Shown in pieces: positions 29,248 to 37,504 of a DNA stretch of 64,000 bases. Numbering within the stretch: the first letter of the stretch is position 1; each line of letters opens with the position of its first letter. The notes under the pieces were generated by a model. The model worked only from the letters and a program-made list of their open reading frames with translations. It was not told the origin of the DNA and made no database searches. Made by a program: the position numbers and the translations under genes. The stretch comes from UBA1737 sp964541525 (GTDB taxonomy: Bacteria; Bacillota_I; Bacilli_A; ML615J-28; CAG-313), in the NCBI GenBank assembly GCA_964541525.1, contig CAZIQF010000004.1, positions 1 through 64,000 on the forward strand, written 5' to 3'.

Positions 29248-31164
29248 ATGGAACAAAAATTGATTAAAATTACTTTTCCTGATCAATCCGTTAAAGAATT
29301 TGAATCAGGTATTAATGCCGGAGAGATTGCGCTTGGGATTTCATCTAGTCTTGCAAAAAAATGTGTTATCGCAAAACTAAATGGTGAATTATATGATTTA
29401 TCGCGTCCAATTGAATGTGATGCAACATTAGAACTTTTAACAGATGTTAGTGGTTATGCTGATTTATTAAATCACTCTTGTGCTCATTTGCTCGCTCAAG
29501 CATTAAAAGAACTTTACCCTAACGCAATGTTTGGGGTAGGTCCAGCGATTGAAGAAGGATTCTATTATGATGTAGATTTAGGTGATGTTAAATTAAATGA
29601 AGAAGATCTAGTCAAAATTGAAAAGAAAATGAATCAAATTGTTGCTTCAGGTGAAAATATTAAACGTTATGTTGTATCACGTGCTGAAGCTCTTGAATTA
29701 TTTAAAAATGATTTGTATAAATTAGAATTAATTAATGAATTACCAGAAAGTGAATTAATTACTGTTTATGAACAAGGTAGTTATCGTGACTTATGTCGTG
29801 GTCCCCATGTGGCTAGTGTTAAATTCTTAAAAAATTTCAAACTACTTTCGACATCAGGTGCTTATTGGCGTGGTGATGCTTCAAAACAAATGCTTCAAAG
29901 AGTATATGGTACTTGTTTTGCAAGTGCGGATGAATTGAAGGCTCATTTAATTAATTTAGAAGAACGAAAAAAACGTGATCATCGTAAATTAGGTAAAGAA
30001 TTAGGTTTATTTATGATTTCTGAATATGGCCCAGGTTTTCCATTCTGGCTACCTAATGGCATGACACTAAAAAATACTTTGGTATCATTTTGGCAAGATA
30101 TCCATACAAAGGCTGGATATAAATTTATTCAAACGCCAATTATGTTAAATCGTGAATTGTGGGAAACATCAGGTCATTGGTTTAACTATAAAGAAAATAT
30201 GTATACTTCCCAAATCGATGGTAATGAATTTGCAATTAAACCTATGAATTGTCCTGGAGGAATGCTTGTCTATAAAAATGACATTCATTCATATAAAGAA
30301 TTTCCACTTCGCTTAGGAGAATTAGGTTTAGTTCATCGTCACGAAGCTAGTGGGGCTTTAAGTGGCTTATTTAGAGTTAGAACTTTTACACAAGATGATG
30401 CTCACATCTTTATGACTGAAGAACAAATGTGTGATGAAATTGCTAGTATCATTCTTTTATATAAGAAAGTATATTCAATCTTTAACTTAAATTTCCATAT
30501 TGAACTTTCAACAAGACCAGAAGAAAAATATATTGGTGAAATTGCTGTATGGGATAAAGCTGAAAAAGCACTTGCTGATGCTTGTAAAATGGCGGGATTT
30601 GAATATAAATTAAATCCAGGTGATGGTGCTTTCTATGGACCTAAACTAGATTTTAAATTAAGGGATTCAATGAATCGAATTTGGCAATGTGGTACAATTC
30701 AATTAGATATGAATTTACCAGAACGTTTTGATTTAAGTTACATTGCTGAAGATGGTAGTAAGAAACGTCCAATTATGATTCATCGTGCTCTATTTGGTTC
30801 ACTTGAACGGTTTATTGGAATTTTAATTGAACATTATGGTGGTGCTTTCCCAACATGGCTTGCTCCAGTCCAAGTGAAGATTATTCCAGTTAATAATGAA
30901 TATCATTTAGATTATGCATTAGCGGTTAAGAAGGAATTAGAAGATTTAAATATTAGAGTTGAAATTGATGCTCGTGAAGAAAAATTAGGATACCGAATGA
31001 GAGAAGCACAAATGAATAAAATTCCTTATCAACTTGTAATTGGTGATAAAGAAAAAGAACAAAATGCGGTTAATGTTAGACGTCATAAAGAAAGTGATCA
31101 AGTTTCAATGTCTAAGGAAGATTTTATTAAACAAATTCTAGATGAAATAAAAAATTTAAAATAA
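29248..31164 (+). CDS. thrS: Threonyl-tRNA synthetase
   Basis: The 638-residue enzyme has the full bacterial layout: TGS domain (about 1-62), editing domain with HSCAHLLAQAL, class II catalytic core and anticodon-binding domain (about 540-638). The zinc ligands are C335 (MNCPGG), H386 (DDAHIF) and H512 (MIHRALFG), one residue offset from E. coli ThrRS (C334/H385/H511). Class II motif 2 is seen as GLVHRHEASGAL. It charges tRNA-Thr. AGGAGG (29232-29237) is an ideal ribosome site, and the T-box directly upstream gives threonine-responsive control. Confidence 0.98.
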   Translation: MEQKLIKITFPDQSVKEFESGINAGEIALGISSSLAKKCVIAKLNGELYDLSRPIECDATLELLTDVSGYADLLNHSCAHLLAQALKELYPNAMFGVGPAIEEGFYYDVDLGDVKLNEEDLVKIEKKMNQIVASGENIKRYVVSRAEALELFKNDLYKLELINELPESELITVYEQGSYRDLCRGPHVASVKFLKNFKLLSTSGAYWRGDASKQMLQRVYGTCFASADELKAHLINLEERKKRDHRKLGKELGLFMISEYGPGFPFWLPNGMTLKNTLVSFWQDIHTKAGYKFIQTPIMLNRELWETSGHWFNYKENMYTSQIDGNEFAIKPMNCPGGMLVYKNDIHSYKEFPLRLGELGLVHRHEASGALSGLFRVRTFTQDDAHIFMTEEQMCDEIASIILLYKKVYSIFNLNFHIELSTRPEEKYIGEIAVWDKAEKALADACKMAGFEYKLNPGDGAFYGPKLDFKLRDSMNRIWQCGTIQLDMNLPERFDLSYIAEDGSKKRPIMIHRALFGSLERFIGILIEHYGGAFPTWLAPVQVKIIPVNNEYHLDYALAVKKELEDLNIRVEIDAREEKLGYRMREAQMNKIPYQLVIGDKEKEQNAVNVRRHKESDQVSMSKEDFIKQILDEIKNLK

Positions 31165-31169
31165 TTTTA

Positions 31170-31218
31170 AATAGGTACTATTAGTTAAGATTTTAACTAA
31201 TAGGCCTATTTATCTTTT
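31170..31218 (+). terminator. Terminator after thrS
   Basis: An interrupted long hairpin: AATAGG-TAC-TATTAGTTAA against TTAACTAATA-GG-CCTATT, followed by TATCTTTT. Confidence 0.8.
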
Positions 31219-31240
31219 ATATTCTATGATTATTTTTAAA

Positions 31241-31302
31241 TTTGTGACTAAATCAGCCATAATATAAGTCTTTTAGACAAGAAAAGAATAATTAGTCACA
31301 AA
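31241..31302. repeat. Perfect 11-bp inverted repeat enclosing a small hairpin
   Basis: TTTGTGACTAA (31241-31251) and TTAGTCACAAA (31292-31302) are perfectly complementary, and the enclosed sequence contains GTCT-TTT-AGAC (31268-31278). It lies in the 336-bp gap between thrS and potA, with no T-run next to it, so it does not look like a terminator. It could be a small RNA fold or a regulator site. The rest of the gap holds the thrS terminator and the potA promoter. Confidence 0.6.
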
Positions 31303-31409
31303 AAATTAAACTTTTAAAAAAAGTGCGTTTTTGGGGTTAATATAAAACATTAAAAAATATAAGTAAAAACTATATTTTTTATATAAAATAAAAAAAATAA
31401 TTCATTTAC

Positions 31410-31437
31410 TTGCATAAATAAAAAATAAGTGTATAAT
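31410..31437 (+). promoter_or_regulatory. Promoter of the pot operon
   Basis: TTGCAT (31410-31415), 16 bp spacer, TATAAT (31432-31437). The strong AAAGGAGG site at 31483-31490 precedes the potA ATG. Confidence 0.75.
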
Positions 31438-31500
31438 TTTATCGAATTGTTCATAATTTGATAGTTCAAAAATAATTTAAATAAAGGAGGCAATAATAGC

Positions 31501-32682
31501 ATGAAAAAAGCAATTATTGAATTAAAAAATGTATCACTAAGATACGACGACGATCCAGAAAATCCAATCGTCAACAATATTAATTTGCAAATTTATGAAA
31601 ATGAATTTGTTACTCTACTTGGACCATCAGGTTGTGGTAAAACTACCACTTTACGTATGATAGCTGGTTTCCAAACACCAACAGAAGGCGAAGTAATTAT
31701 CGATGGTAAAGTCTTTAATGATATTCCACCATATGCTCGTCCAATTAATACCGTTTTCCAACGATATGCATTATTCCCACATCTAAATGTTATTGACAAT
31801 GTTAAAATTGGCTTAAATAACCGAAGTTTAAAGAATTTACTTGAATTCTTTGGTGGCGAAGAAAAAATACGCGAAGAAATTAAACAAGATAAGCTTCAAA
31901 AAGGTTTAAGCGAAGAAAAAGCAGCTAAAGCTAATCGTTTTGAACTTAACAAGAAAATCAATGAACACATTGATGAAGCAGCTAGAAATGCTCTTGCGTT
32001 AGTAAAATTAACAGGTTATGAAAAAAGAAAAATTGATCAAATGTCTGGTGGTCAACAACAACGGGTTGCGATTGCTAGAGCGATTATCAACAAACCAAAA
32101 ATTTTATTACTAGATGAACCACTTGCAGCTCTTGACTTAAAATTAAGACAAAACATGCAATATGAATTAAAAGAAATGCAAAGAGCACTTGGTATTACAT
32201 TTATTTTTGTAACTCATGACCAAGAAGAAGCAATGACAATGAGTGACCGTGTTGTGGTTATGAATGATGGTATTATCCAACAATTAGGAACACCAGAAGA
32301 TATTTATAATGAACCAGTTAATTCATTTGTTGCGAACTTTATTGGTGAAACAAATATTGTAAGAGGTACTTACTTAAGAGAAAATTTAATTGAATTTTTA
32401 GGTGTAGAATTACCAATTCAAGGCTATAAATTTGCCGATGGTGAAAAGGTTGATGTCGTTATCAGACCAGAAGACTGGGATGTTATTCCTTATCAAGAAG
32501 CAAAACTTGTCGGAATAGTATCATCAAGAATCTTCAAAGGTGTACACTATGAAATTTGTGCAATGTTTGGCGATATTGAAATTGTAATTCACGCTTATGA
32601 AACACCAAATATTGGTGATAAGATTGGCTTAAAAGTCGATCCATATGAAATTCACTTAATGAAGGTACCTGCGGATGAATAA
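31501..32682 (+). CDS. potA: Spermidine/putrescine ABC importer ATPase
   Basis: The protein has Walker A GPSGCGKTT (residues 41-49), signature MSGGQQQR (181-188), Walker B ILLLDEPLAALD with D205/E206, and the switch histidine in FVTHDQEEA. A C-terminal TOBE-like regulatory domain is present (about 290-393). The helical subdomain between Q-loop and signature is unusually long: residues about 108-165 are a lysine/glutamate-rich insertion of roughly 45 residues beyond the E. coli PotA length. The potB start overlaps its end by 8 bp. It powers polyamine uptake with PotB, PotC and PotD. Confidence 0.95.
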   Translation: MKKAIIELKNVSLRYDDDPENPIVNNINLQIYENEFVTLLGPSGCGKTTTLRMIAGFQTPTEGEVIIDGKVFNDIPPYARPINTVFQRYALFPHLNVIDNVKIGLNNRSLKNLLEFFGGEEKIREEIKQDKLQKGLSEEKAAKANRFELNKKINEHIDEAARNALALVKLTGYEKRKIDQMSGGQQQRVAIARAIINKPKILLLDEPLAALDLKLRQNMQYELKEMQRALGITFIFVTHDQEEAMTMSDRVVVMNDGIIQQLGTPEDIYNEPVNSFVANFIGETNIVRGTYLRENLIEFLGVELPIQGYKFADGEKVDVVIRPEDWDVIPYQEAKLVGIVSSRIFKGVHYEICAMFGDIEIVIHAYETPNIGDKIGLKVDPYEIHLMKVPADE

Positions 32683-33523
32683 GAAGTTTTCACGATTATC
32701 AACGCCATATTTATATTGGCTATATATATTAGCACTATTTCCAGCTCTATTTATGTTTGTCCTAATGTTTTTGGACATTAGTGAGGGACTAGATATTAGT
32801 AATGGACTTCATTTTACGCTTGATAATTTTAAGCAATTAGCGGAACCATCAACTTTAATCGCCTTTAGAAATAGTTTTATCTATGCTGGAATTTCCACAC
32901 TACTTAGTATTGTCTTTGGGTATTTAGTTGCTTATCGATTATATCGATCAAAGTTTCAAAATAAATTTTTAATTTTAGTTATTTTAATTTTACCAATGTG
33001 GACTAATATTTTACTTAGAACTGAATCTCTTGCAGGAATTTTGACCACAGAAGGTAATATTGTTATTAGTTTAATTGAAAAAATTTTTGGTACGAGAATT
33101 CAAGGACTAGATATCTTAGGAACACCATTTGCAGTAATCTTTGGTTTATTTGTTACATATGTACCATTTATGGTTATGCCAATTTTTAATTCACTAGAAA
33201 AGATTGATAAAGCAATTGAAGAAGCTGCATTAGATTTGGGTTTAACTAATACCCAAAAGTTCTTTAAAGTAATCTTACCAATGTCTTCTAAAGGGATTAT
33301 TACTGGTTCAATTATGGTCTTTTTACCATGCTTATCCGGATTTGCAATTCCTGAAATCTTAGGTCGTGGTAATATCGTCTTAATTGGTAATGTTATCGAA
33401 TCAGCGTTCAAGAATATGAGTTATACAATTGGTTCACTACTTGCAGTAGTAATCTTAATTGTTATCCTACTTGGCATTTTTATTGTTAGTAAAATTGATA
33501 AGGAAGGAGAAACACTATTATAA
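32675..33523 (+). CDS. potB: Spermidine/putrescine ABC importer permease PotB
   Basis: This 282-residue protein has six predicted membrane segments and the binding-protein-dependent permease signature EEAALDLGLTNTQKFFKVILP (the EAA loop), which docks on the PotA ATPase. The large loop after the second segment fits the PotB/PotH type. It overlaps potA by 8 bp and potC by 1 bp, indicating translational coupling. Assignment to polyamines rather than another substrate rests on the conserved potABCD order and the PotD sequence. Confidence 0.93.
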   Translation: MNKKFSRLSTPYLYWLYILALFPALFMFVLMFLDISEGLDISNGLHFTLDNFKQLAEPSTLIAFRNSFIYAGISTLLSIVFGYLVAYRLYRSKFQNKFLILVILILPMWTNILLRTESLAGILTTEGNIVISLIEKIFGTRIQGLDILGTPFAVIFGLFVTYVPFMVMPIFNSLEKIDKAIEEAALDLGLTNTQKFFKVILPMSSKGIITGSIMVFLPCLSGFAIPEILGRGNIVLIGNVIESAFKNMSYTIGSLLAVVILIVILLGIFIVSKIDKEGETLL

Positions 33524-34422
33524 TGAAAAAACAAGAAACAAAATATATCAATGGTATTCCTGTTGCGAGAGTTCAAGATTATGGTTATCATGACTTTAGG
33601 ATTCTTGAAAAAATTTGGAAAGTAATTTCTACAATCTTAGTTTATGTTGTGATTTTCCTAGTTTATTTATCTGTTTTAGTTATTGTAATCAAATCATTTA
33701 ATGCTGATACTGCTCAATCAGAATTTACAAAATTTACGTTTGATCATTATCTTGATATGTTTGGTGATTCATCACTTTCACTTGCAATTGAAAATACATT
33801 TATCATTAGTTTATTTGCAACATTAATTTCTACGGTTGCAGGAACATTAATTGCTGTCGGTATTCATTATTTATTTGGTAAGAAAAGACAATATATCATG
33901 TTATTAAATAATATTCCATTACTTAATGCTGATATTGTAACCGGTATTTCCATTATGTTAATTTTCTCAATGGTAATGAGAATTCCAGGACTTGAATATA
34001 TCTTTGGATTTCCAACAATGCTTGTCGCTCATGTCTATTTCTGTTTACCATATGTGATTTTAAATGTATTGCCAAAATTAAAAGAAATTGATCCAAATAT
34101 GATGGATGCAGCGTTAGATTTAGGTTTAAAACCACATAAAGCTTTACTTAAAGTAATTGTTCCAGCAATCAAATCTGGAATTTTCGCTGGATTAATCTTT
34201 GCGTTCACAATGAGTTTTGATGATTTCGTCATTAGTTATTATACGACTGGTAATGGATTTAATAACTTATCAATTTGGATTTATAGTAGTATCGGTCGAA
34301 AATCACTTAAACCACAAGTATATGCATTTAGTACTGTAATCACTTTTGGTGCGATGGCGGTTTTATTAATTGCTAATTACTTCAGTGGAAGAAAGGCAGG
34401 TAAATATGCAAAAAAGAAGTAA
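33523..34422 (+). CDS. potC: Spermidine/putrescine ABC importer permease PotC
   Basis: The 299-residue permease has an extra charged N-terminal tail of about 35 residues, six membrane segments and the EAA-loop motif MDAALDLGLKPHKALLKVIVP-like region near residues 188-208. The segment FAFTMSFDDFVISYYTTG is strongly PotC-like. It pairs with PotB to form the translocation path. Its ATG overlaps the potB stop by one base, and the potD start lies inside its last codons. Confidence 0.93.
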   Translation: MKKQETKYINGIPVARVQDYGYHDFRILEKIWKVISTILVYVVIFLVYLSVLVIVIKSFNADTAQSEFTKFTFDHYLDMFGDSSLSLAIENTFIISLFATLISTVAGTLIAVGIHYLFGKKRQYIMLLNNIPLLNADIVTGISIMLIFSMVMRIPGLEYIFGFPTMLVAHVYFCLPYVILNVLPKLKEIDPNMMDAALDLGLKPHKALLKVIVPAIKSGIFAGLIFAFTMSFDDFVISYYTTGNGFNNLSIWIYSSIGRKSLKPQVYAFSTVITFGAMAVLLIANYFSGRKAGKYAKKK

Positions 34423-35734
34423 AAAATATTTATCTTTTTATGCAATTATCTTTTTAATTGCTTGCTCATTTCTGGGCGGATGTTCAAGAAAAGAAACATT
34501 GTTATTCTTAAACTGGGGTGAATATATCAACTATGATATGGTTGAAGCCTTTGAAAAAGAATATAATTGTAATGTAATTGTTGACTTAGGTGATTCAAAT
34601 GAATTATTCTATGCCAAAGTAAAAAGTGGTACAACTGCATATGACTTAGTATGTCCTGCTGAATATATGGCTGAAAAAATGTATTTGAAAGGCCTAATTC
34701 AACCACTTTATCGTAACGAAGAAGAAAAAGAAAAATATTTCCCAACCCTTGCTTCTGGTGAAGTATCATTCATGGATGGTGTAACCCAAATTGAATCAAA
34801 GATGGATGAAACAATGTATGAAGTATTAGGTGATGATTATAATTGGGATATTAACCAATATCATATGCCTTATTTCTGGGGAACATTTGGTTTAATGTAT
34901 AATAAACAATTAGAATATTTTAAAGATGAAGAAACATATAATGTTGAAGATATGGACAATCCAATCTTTATTTCTAATGAACCAGATGGTTATCCTGATG
35001 TTCTTCAAAAAAATAATGCATGGAAAGTTTACTTCTTTGATCAATTAAGTGATGGTTCTACCATTCCAGAAAACATTAAAGTTGGTCAATATAGTGCGGT
35101 AAGATTTGCTTATGGTGCAGCAATGACATATGCATTTGGCACTCCAAATACACCTGTAAGTGAAGGATTAGAAAAATTTAGAGAAATTCTATCTAGAAGA
35201 AAATATACTCAATGGGCAGCAGATGAATTAAAACATAGTATTGAAAAGCATTCAATCGATTTAGCTTTTGCATATACTGGTGACTGTCTAGATATGGCTT
35301 ATTTACGATTTACTGAACGTGGTGTATCATTTGAAGATTTAGACTTCTTTACTTATGCACCGCAAGTAACAATTGCTCACATCGATACTTTAGTTATTCC
35401 AACTAATGCACGTCATGCTGATCTTGCAAGAAAATTTATTAATTTCTTATTACAACCAGATAATGCTTGGTTAAACAATCGTGATATTGGTTATTTACCA
35501 CCATTACAACAAGTATACGATATGATTGTCGAAGAACGTGCACCAATCGTTGATAAAGATAGTTATCTTTATTTTGAAGAAACTGCAGAAGAATTATTCT
35601 GGAGAGCAAATTGGGCCAAAGCGATTAAAGCGATTGAACCAAGAGATAAAATGGATTTAACACCATTCTCATATTTTGAAACTGAAGACATCAATAAACT
35701 TCAAAATGTTGTAAATAATGTTAAAGTATCATAG
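34406..35734 (+). CDS. potD: Polyamine-binding lipoprotein PotD
   Basis: I start this at the ATG at 34406, preceded by AGGCAGG; a start at 34370 would add a hydrophilic 12-residue leader before the signal peptide. The N-terminus is a lipoprotein signal ending in the lipobox LGGC (cysteine near residue 27). The mature protein begins LLFLNWGEYINYDM, the classic PotD/PotF start, and continues as a periplasmic-binding-protein fold of two lobes. It captures spermidine or putrescine outside the membrane for PotBC. It overlaps potC by 17 bp. Confidence 0.94.
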   Translation: MQKRSKKYLSFYAIIFLIACSFLGGCSRKETLLFLNWGEYINYDMVEAFEKEYNCNVIVDLGDSNELFYAKVKSGTTAYDLVCPAEYMAEKMYLKGLIQPLYRNEEEKEKYFPTLASGEVSFMDGVTQIESKMDETMYEVLGDDYNWDINQYHMPYFWGTFGLMYNKQLEYFKDEETYNVEDMDNPIFISNEPDGYPDVLQKNNAWKVYFFDQLSDGSTIPENIKVGQYSAVRFAYGAAMTYAFGTPNTPVSEGLEKFREILSRRKYTQWAADELKHSIEKHSIDLAFAYTGDCLDMAYLRFTERGVSFEDLDFFTYAPQVTIAHIDTLVIPTNARHADLARKFINFLLQPDNAWLNNRDIGYLPPLQQVYDMIVEERAPIVDKDSYLYFEETAEELFWRANWAKAIKAIEPRDKMDLTPFSYFETEDINKLQNVVNNVKVS

Positions 35735-35754
35735 AAAGGGGAAAAATAAATAAT

Positions 35755-36666
35755 ATGAGTTTGATATCAAAACAAATTGAAAATTTAAATAAGGCTTTAG
35801 GATATAATGTGGAAAATGAAACAATATATGGTTGTTATAATGATTATCATTTTTCAGTAATTCCTGTAAATTATGGTAGCGCGATCGTATTTCAACTTAC
35901 TTTAACAGTTGATAATCCACTTTCAGAAGCTATTATTAGTGTTTTAAAAACATATAAAATTAAACCTAGTTATGAATTAGTAACAGTTGGATCAACAAAT
36001 ATATATATTGTTAAGGTTATTTTAAACTTACCAATTGCAAAAGCTAAGAAAAAAGCGGCATTTGATACAATCATTGAAAAACTAACTCAAACTTTAAAGG
36101 AATACAATGTTTTAGATAATAATAAATGTTGCTTATGTGGTGCAGAAAAAGAAGATGCAGAAGTTACATACAATGTCTACAAAGGATTATATCTTGCAAC
36201 CCATACAAGCTGTATTGAAACAAGTTATGAACAAGAAAGAGTAGCCATTGAAGCTGAAAATGCCAATATTGGTCGATTACCATTAAGTATTATTCTAGCA
36301 ATTGTCGGTGCTTTTGTTGGTCTAATTCCAGCCTTTGTTGTTATCTATATTGGTTGGTTAATTGGTCTTTTGTTTGCCTTGTCACCAATTTGTGCCTTTG
36401 TTGGTTACAAATTAGGCAAAGCCCCATTACGTTGGTATGCAACATTAATTGCTTCAGCAGCTAGTGTTCTTGCAACCGTATTAATCATTCTTGCAATCTA
36501 TGGTTTATTTGCTACTGCTGCTAATGTCTCATTTGCTGAATTGATTAGTGACCCAGAAAGTGGATTTATAGAATTGATGCTTCAAGCAATTTTATTTGAT
36601 GCAATAGGAATTGCTATTGCTTGGAGTTATATTACTAAAACAACAAAAAATCAAGTTCAAAAATAA
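35755..36666 (+). CDS. Uncharacterised membrane protein with a cysteine cluster
   Basis: I do not recognise this family. Residues 1-120 are soluble alpha/beta. A CCLCG...C segment (about 124-153) could bind zinc in the manner of a small ribbon. Residues about 175-290 form four hydrophobic segments rich in alanine, isoleucine and glycine. It begins 20 bp after potD with a AAAGGGG ribosome site and is followed by a terminator, so it is probably the fifth gene of the pot operon. A role in polyamine transport or sensing is only an inference from position. Confidence 0.85.
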   Translation: MSLISKQIENLNKALGYNVENETIYGCYNDYHFSVIPVNYGSAIVFQLTLTVDNPLSEAIISVLKTYKIKPSYELVTVGSTNIYIVKVILNLPIAKAKKKAAFDTIIEKLTQTLKEYNVLDNNKCCLCGAEKEDAEVTYNVYKGLYLATHTSCIETSYEQERVAIEAENANIGRLPLSIILAIVGAFVGLIPAFVVIYIGWLIGLLFALSPICAFVGYKLGKAPLRWYATLIASAASVLATVLIILAIYGLFATAANVSFAELISDPESGFIELMLQAILFDAIGIAIAWSYITKTTKNQVQK

Positions 36667-36675
36667 CAAAAAAAT

Positions 36676-36704
36676 AATGTAGGTTCTTTTGAGCCTACAT
36701 TTTA
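36676..36704 (+). terminator. Terminator of the pot operon
   Basis: AATGTAGG (36676-36683) pairs with CCTACATT (36694-36701), followed by TTAT. Confidence 0.8.
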
Positions 36705-36745
36705 TTAACTAAAACTCGATAAATATCGATTTTATTCTATAAAAT

Positions 36746-36774
36746 TTGACCTTTTTAATTAATTATGTTAAACT
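36746..36774 (+). promoter_or_regulatory. Promoter of the sigma-factor gene
   Basis: TTGACC (36746-36751), 17 bp spacer, TAAACT (36769-36774) with a TGT extension. It looks like a housekeeping-type promoter, not an obvious autoregulated ECF site. Confidence 0.6.
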
Positions 36775-36806
36775 ATTTTTAGATATTTTAGGAAGGGCTT
36801 TTTAAA

Positions 36807-37325
36807 ATGACTAAGAAAGAACTAGATCAAGCAATCTTAGCTTATAAAAATGGCGATAATGACTCTTTTGCAGTAATCTATCAAGAAACTTATCAAAGTG
36901 TTTATTATACAATTTATTTGTTAACAAAGAATAATTCCATTATCGAAGACTATGTTCAAGATACATACCTTCAAGTAATTAATAAAATATCATCGTATCA
37001 AATTGGAACTAATTTTAAAGCTTGGATATGTCGAATTGCTCATAACTTAACAATAAATGGCTTATTAAAACAAGAAAAAGAAATTGCTTTAGAACTTACT
37101 AAAGAAACAGAATACTTGTTTGGACCTGCTCCTAAAAAAGATGAACGCTTAGATAAGGCTTTAGAACTTTTAGAAGGATTAGAAAAAGAAGTATTCATTC
37201 ATTTAATTATTGAAGGTTTTAGTGTTAAAGAAACAGCAGAAATGATGAATATTAACTTAAATCGTGCTTATTATTTAAAAAACAAAATGGAAAAGACGTT
37301 AAAATTAATAATGGAAAAATACTAA
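36807..37325 (+). CDS. ECF-type RNA polymerase sigma factor
   Basis: The 172-residue protein has sigma region 2 (about 15-85: FAVIYQETYQSVYY, IEDYVQDTYLQV, NFKAWICRIAHN) and region 4 (about 115-170: EKEVFIHLIIEGFSVKETA followed by a helix-turn-helix with NLNRAYYLKNKM). Regions 1 and 3 are absent, as in ECF sigma factors. These redirect RNA polymerase to dedicated promoters. No anti-sigma gene is adjacent: downstream lies a terminator and then a gene on the other strand. The region 4 sequence is somewhat diverged, so the promoter it reads cannot be guessed. Confidence 0.87.
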   Translation: MTKKELDQAILAYKNGDNDSFAVIYQETYQSVYYTIYLLTKNNSIIEDYVQDTYLQVINKISSYQIGTNFKAWICRIAHNLTINGLLKQEKEIALELTKETEYLFGPAPKKDERLDKALELLEGLEKEVFIHLIIEGFSVKETAEMMNINLNRAYYLKNKMEKTLKLIMEKY

Positions 37326-37328
37326 AAT

Positions 37329-37380
37329 ACCATATAGAGTAGAAAATTTTGAATAGTGATTCTACTTTATATGGTTTTTT
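37329..37380 (+). terminator. Terminator after the sigma-factor gene
   Basis: ACCATATA and GTAGAA on the left pair with TTCTAC and TATATGGT on the right with a small internal bulge, followed by TTTTT. Confidence 0.8.
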
Positions 37381-37430
37381 CTATGAATAATTAAGTTATT
37401 AAATATAAAGTTGTTTATTATTTTGGTTCA

Positions 37431-37465
37431 TAAAAAAAGAAGCTAATTGTGGATTATTAGCTTCT
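37431..37465 (-). terminator. Terminator of the MORN/AAA+/trypsin gene
   Basis: On the minus strand AGAAGCTAAT (37465-37456) pairs with ATTAGCTTCT (37447-37438), followed by seven T. It converges with the sigma-gene terminator. Confidence 0.85.
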
Positions 37466-37504
37466 AATTTAGTTTATATTTTGTTTTTTTAAGTATATTA
37501 AATA

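Noticed and set aside
31241..31302. Inverted repeat as a terminator
   Set aside because: Neither strand has a T-run after the stem, and thrS already has a terminator at 31170-31218.
34370..34405. Upstream start for PotD giving a 12-residue leader
   Set aside because: The leader would precede the signal peptide with charged residues; the ATG at 34406 begins the lipoprotein signal directly.
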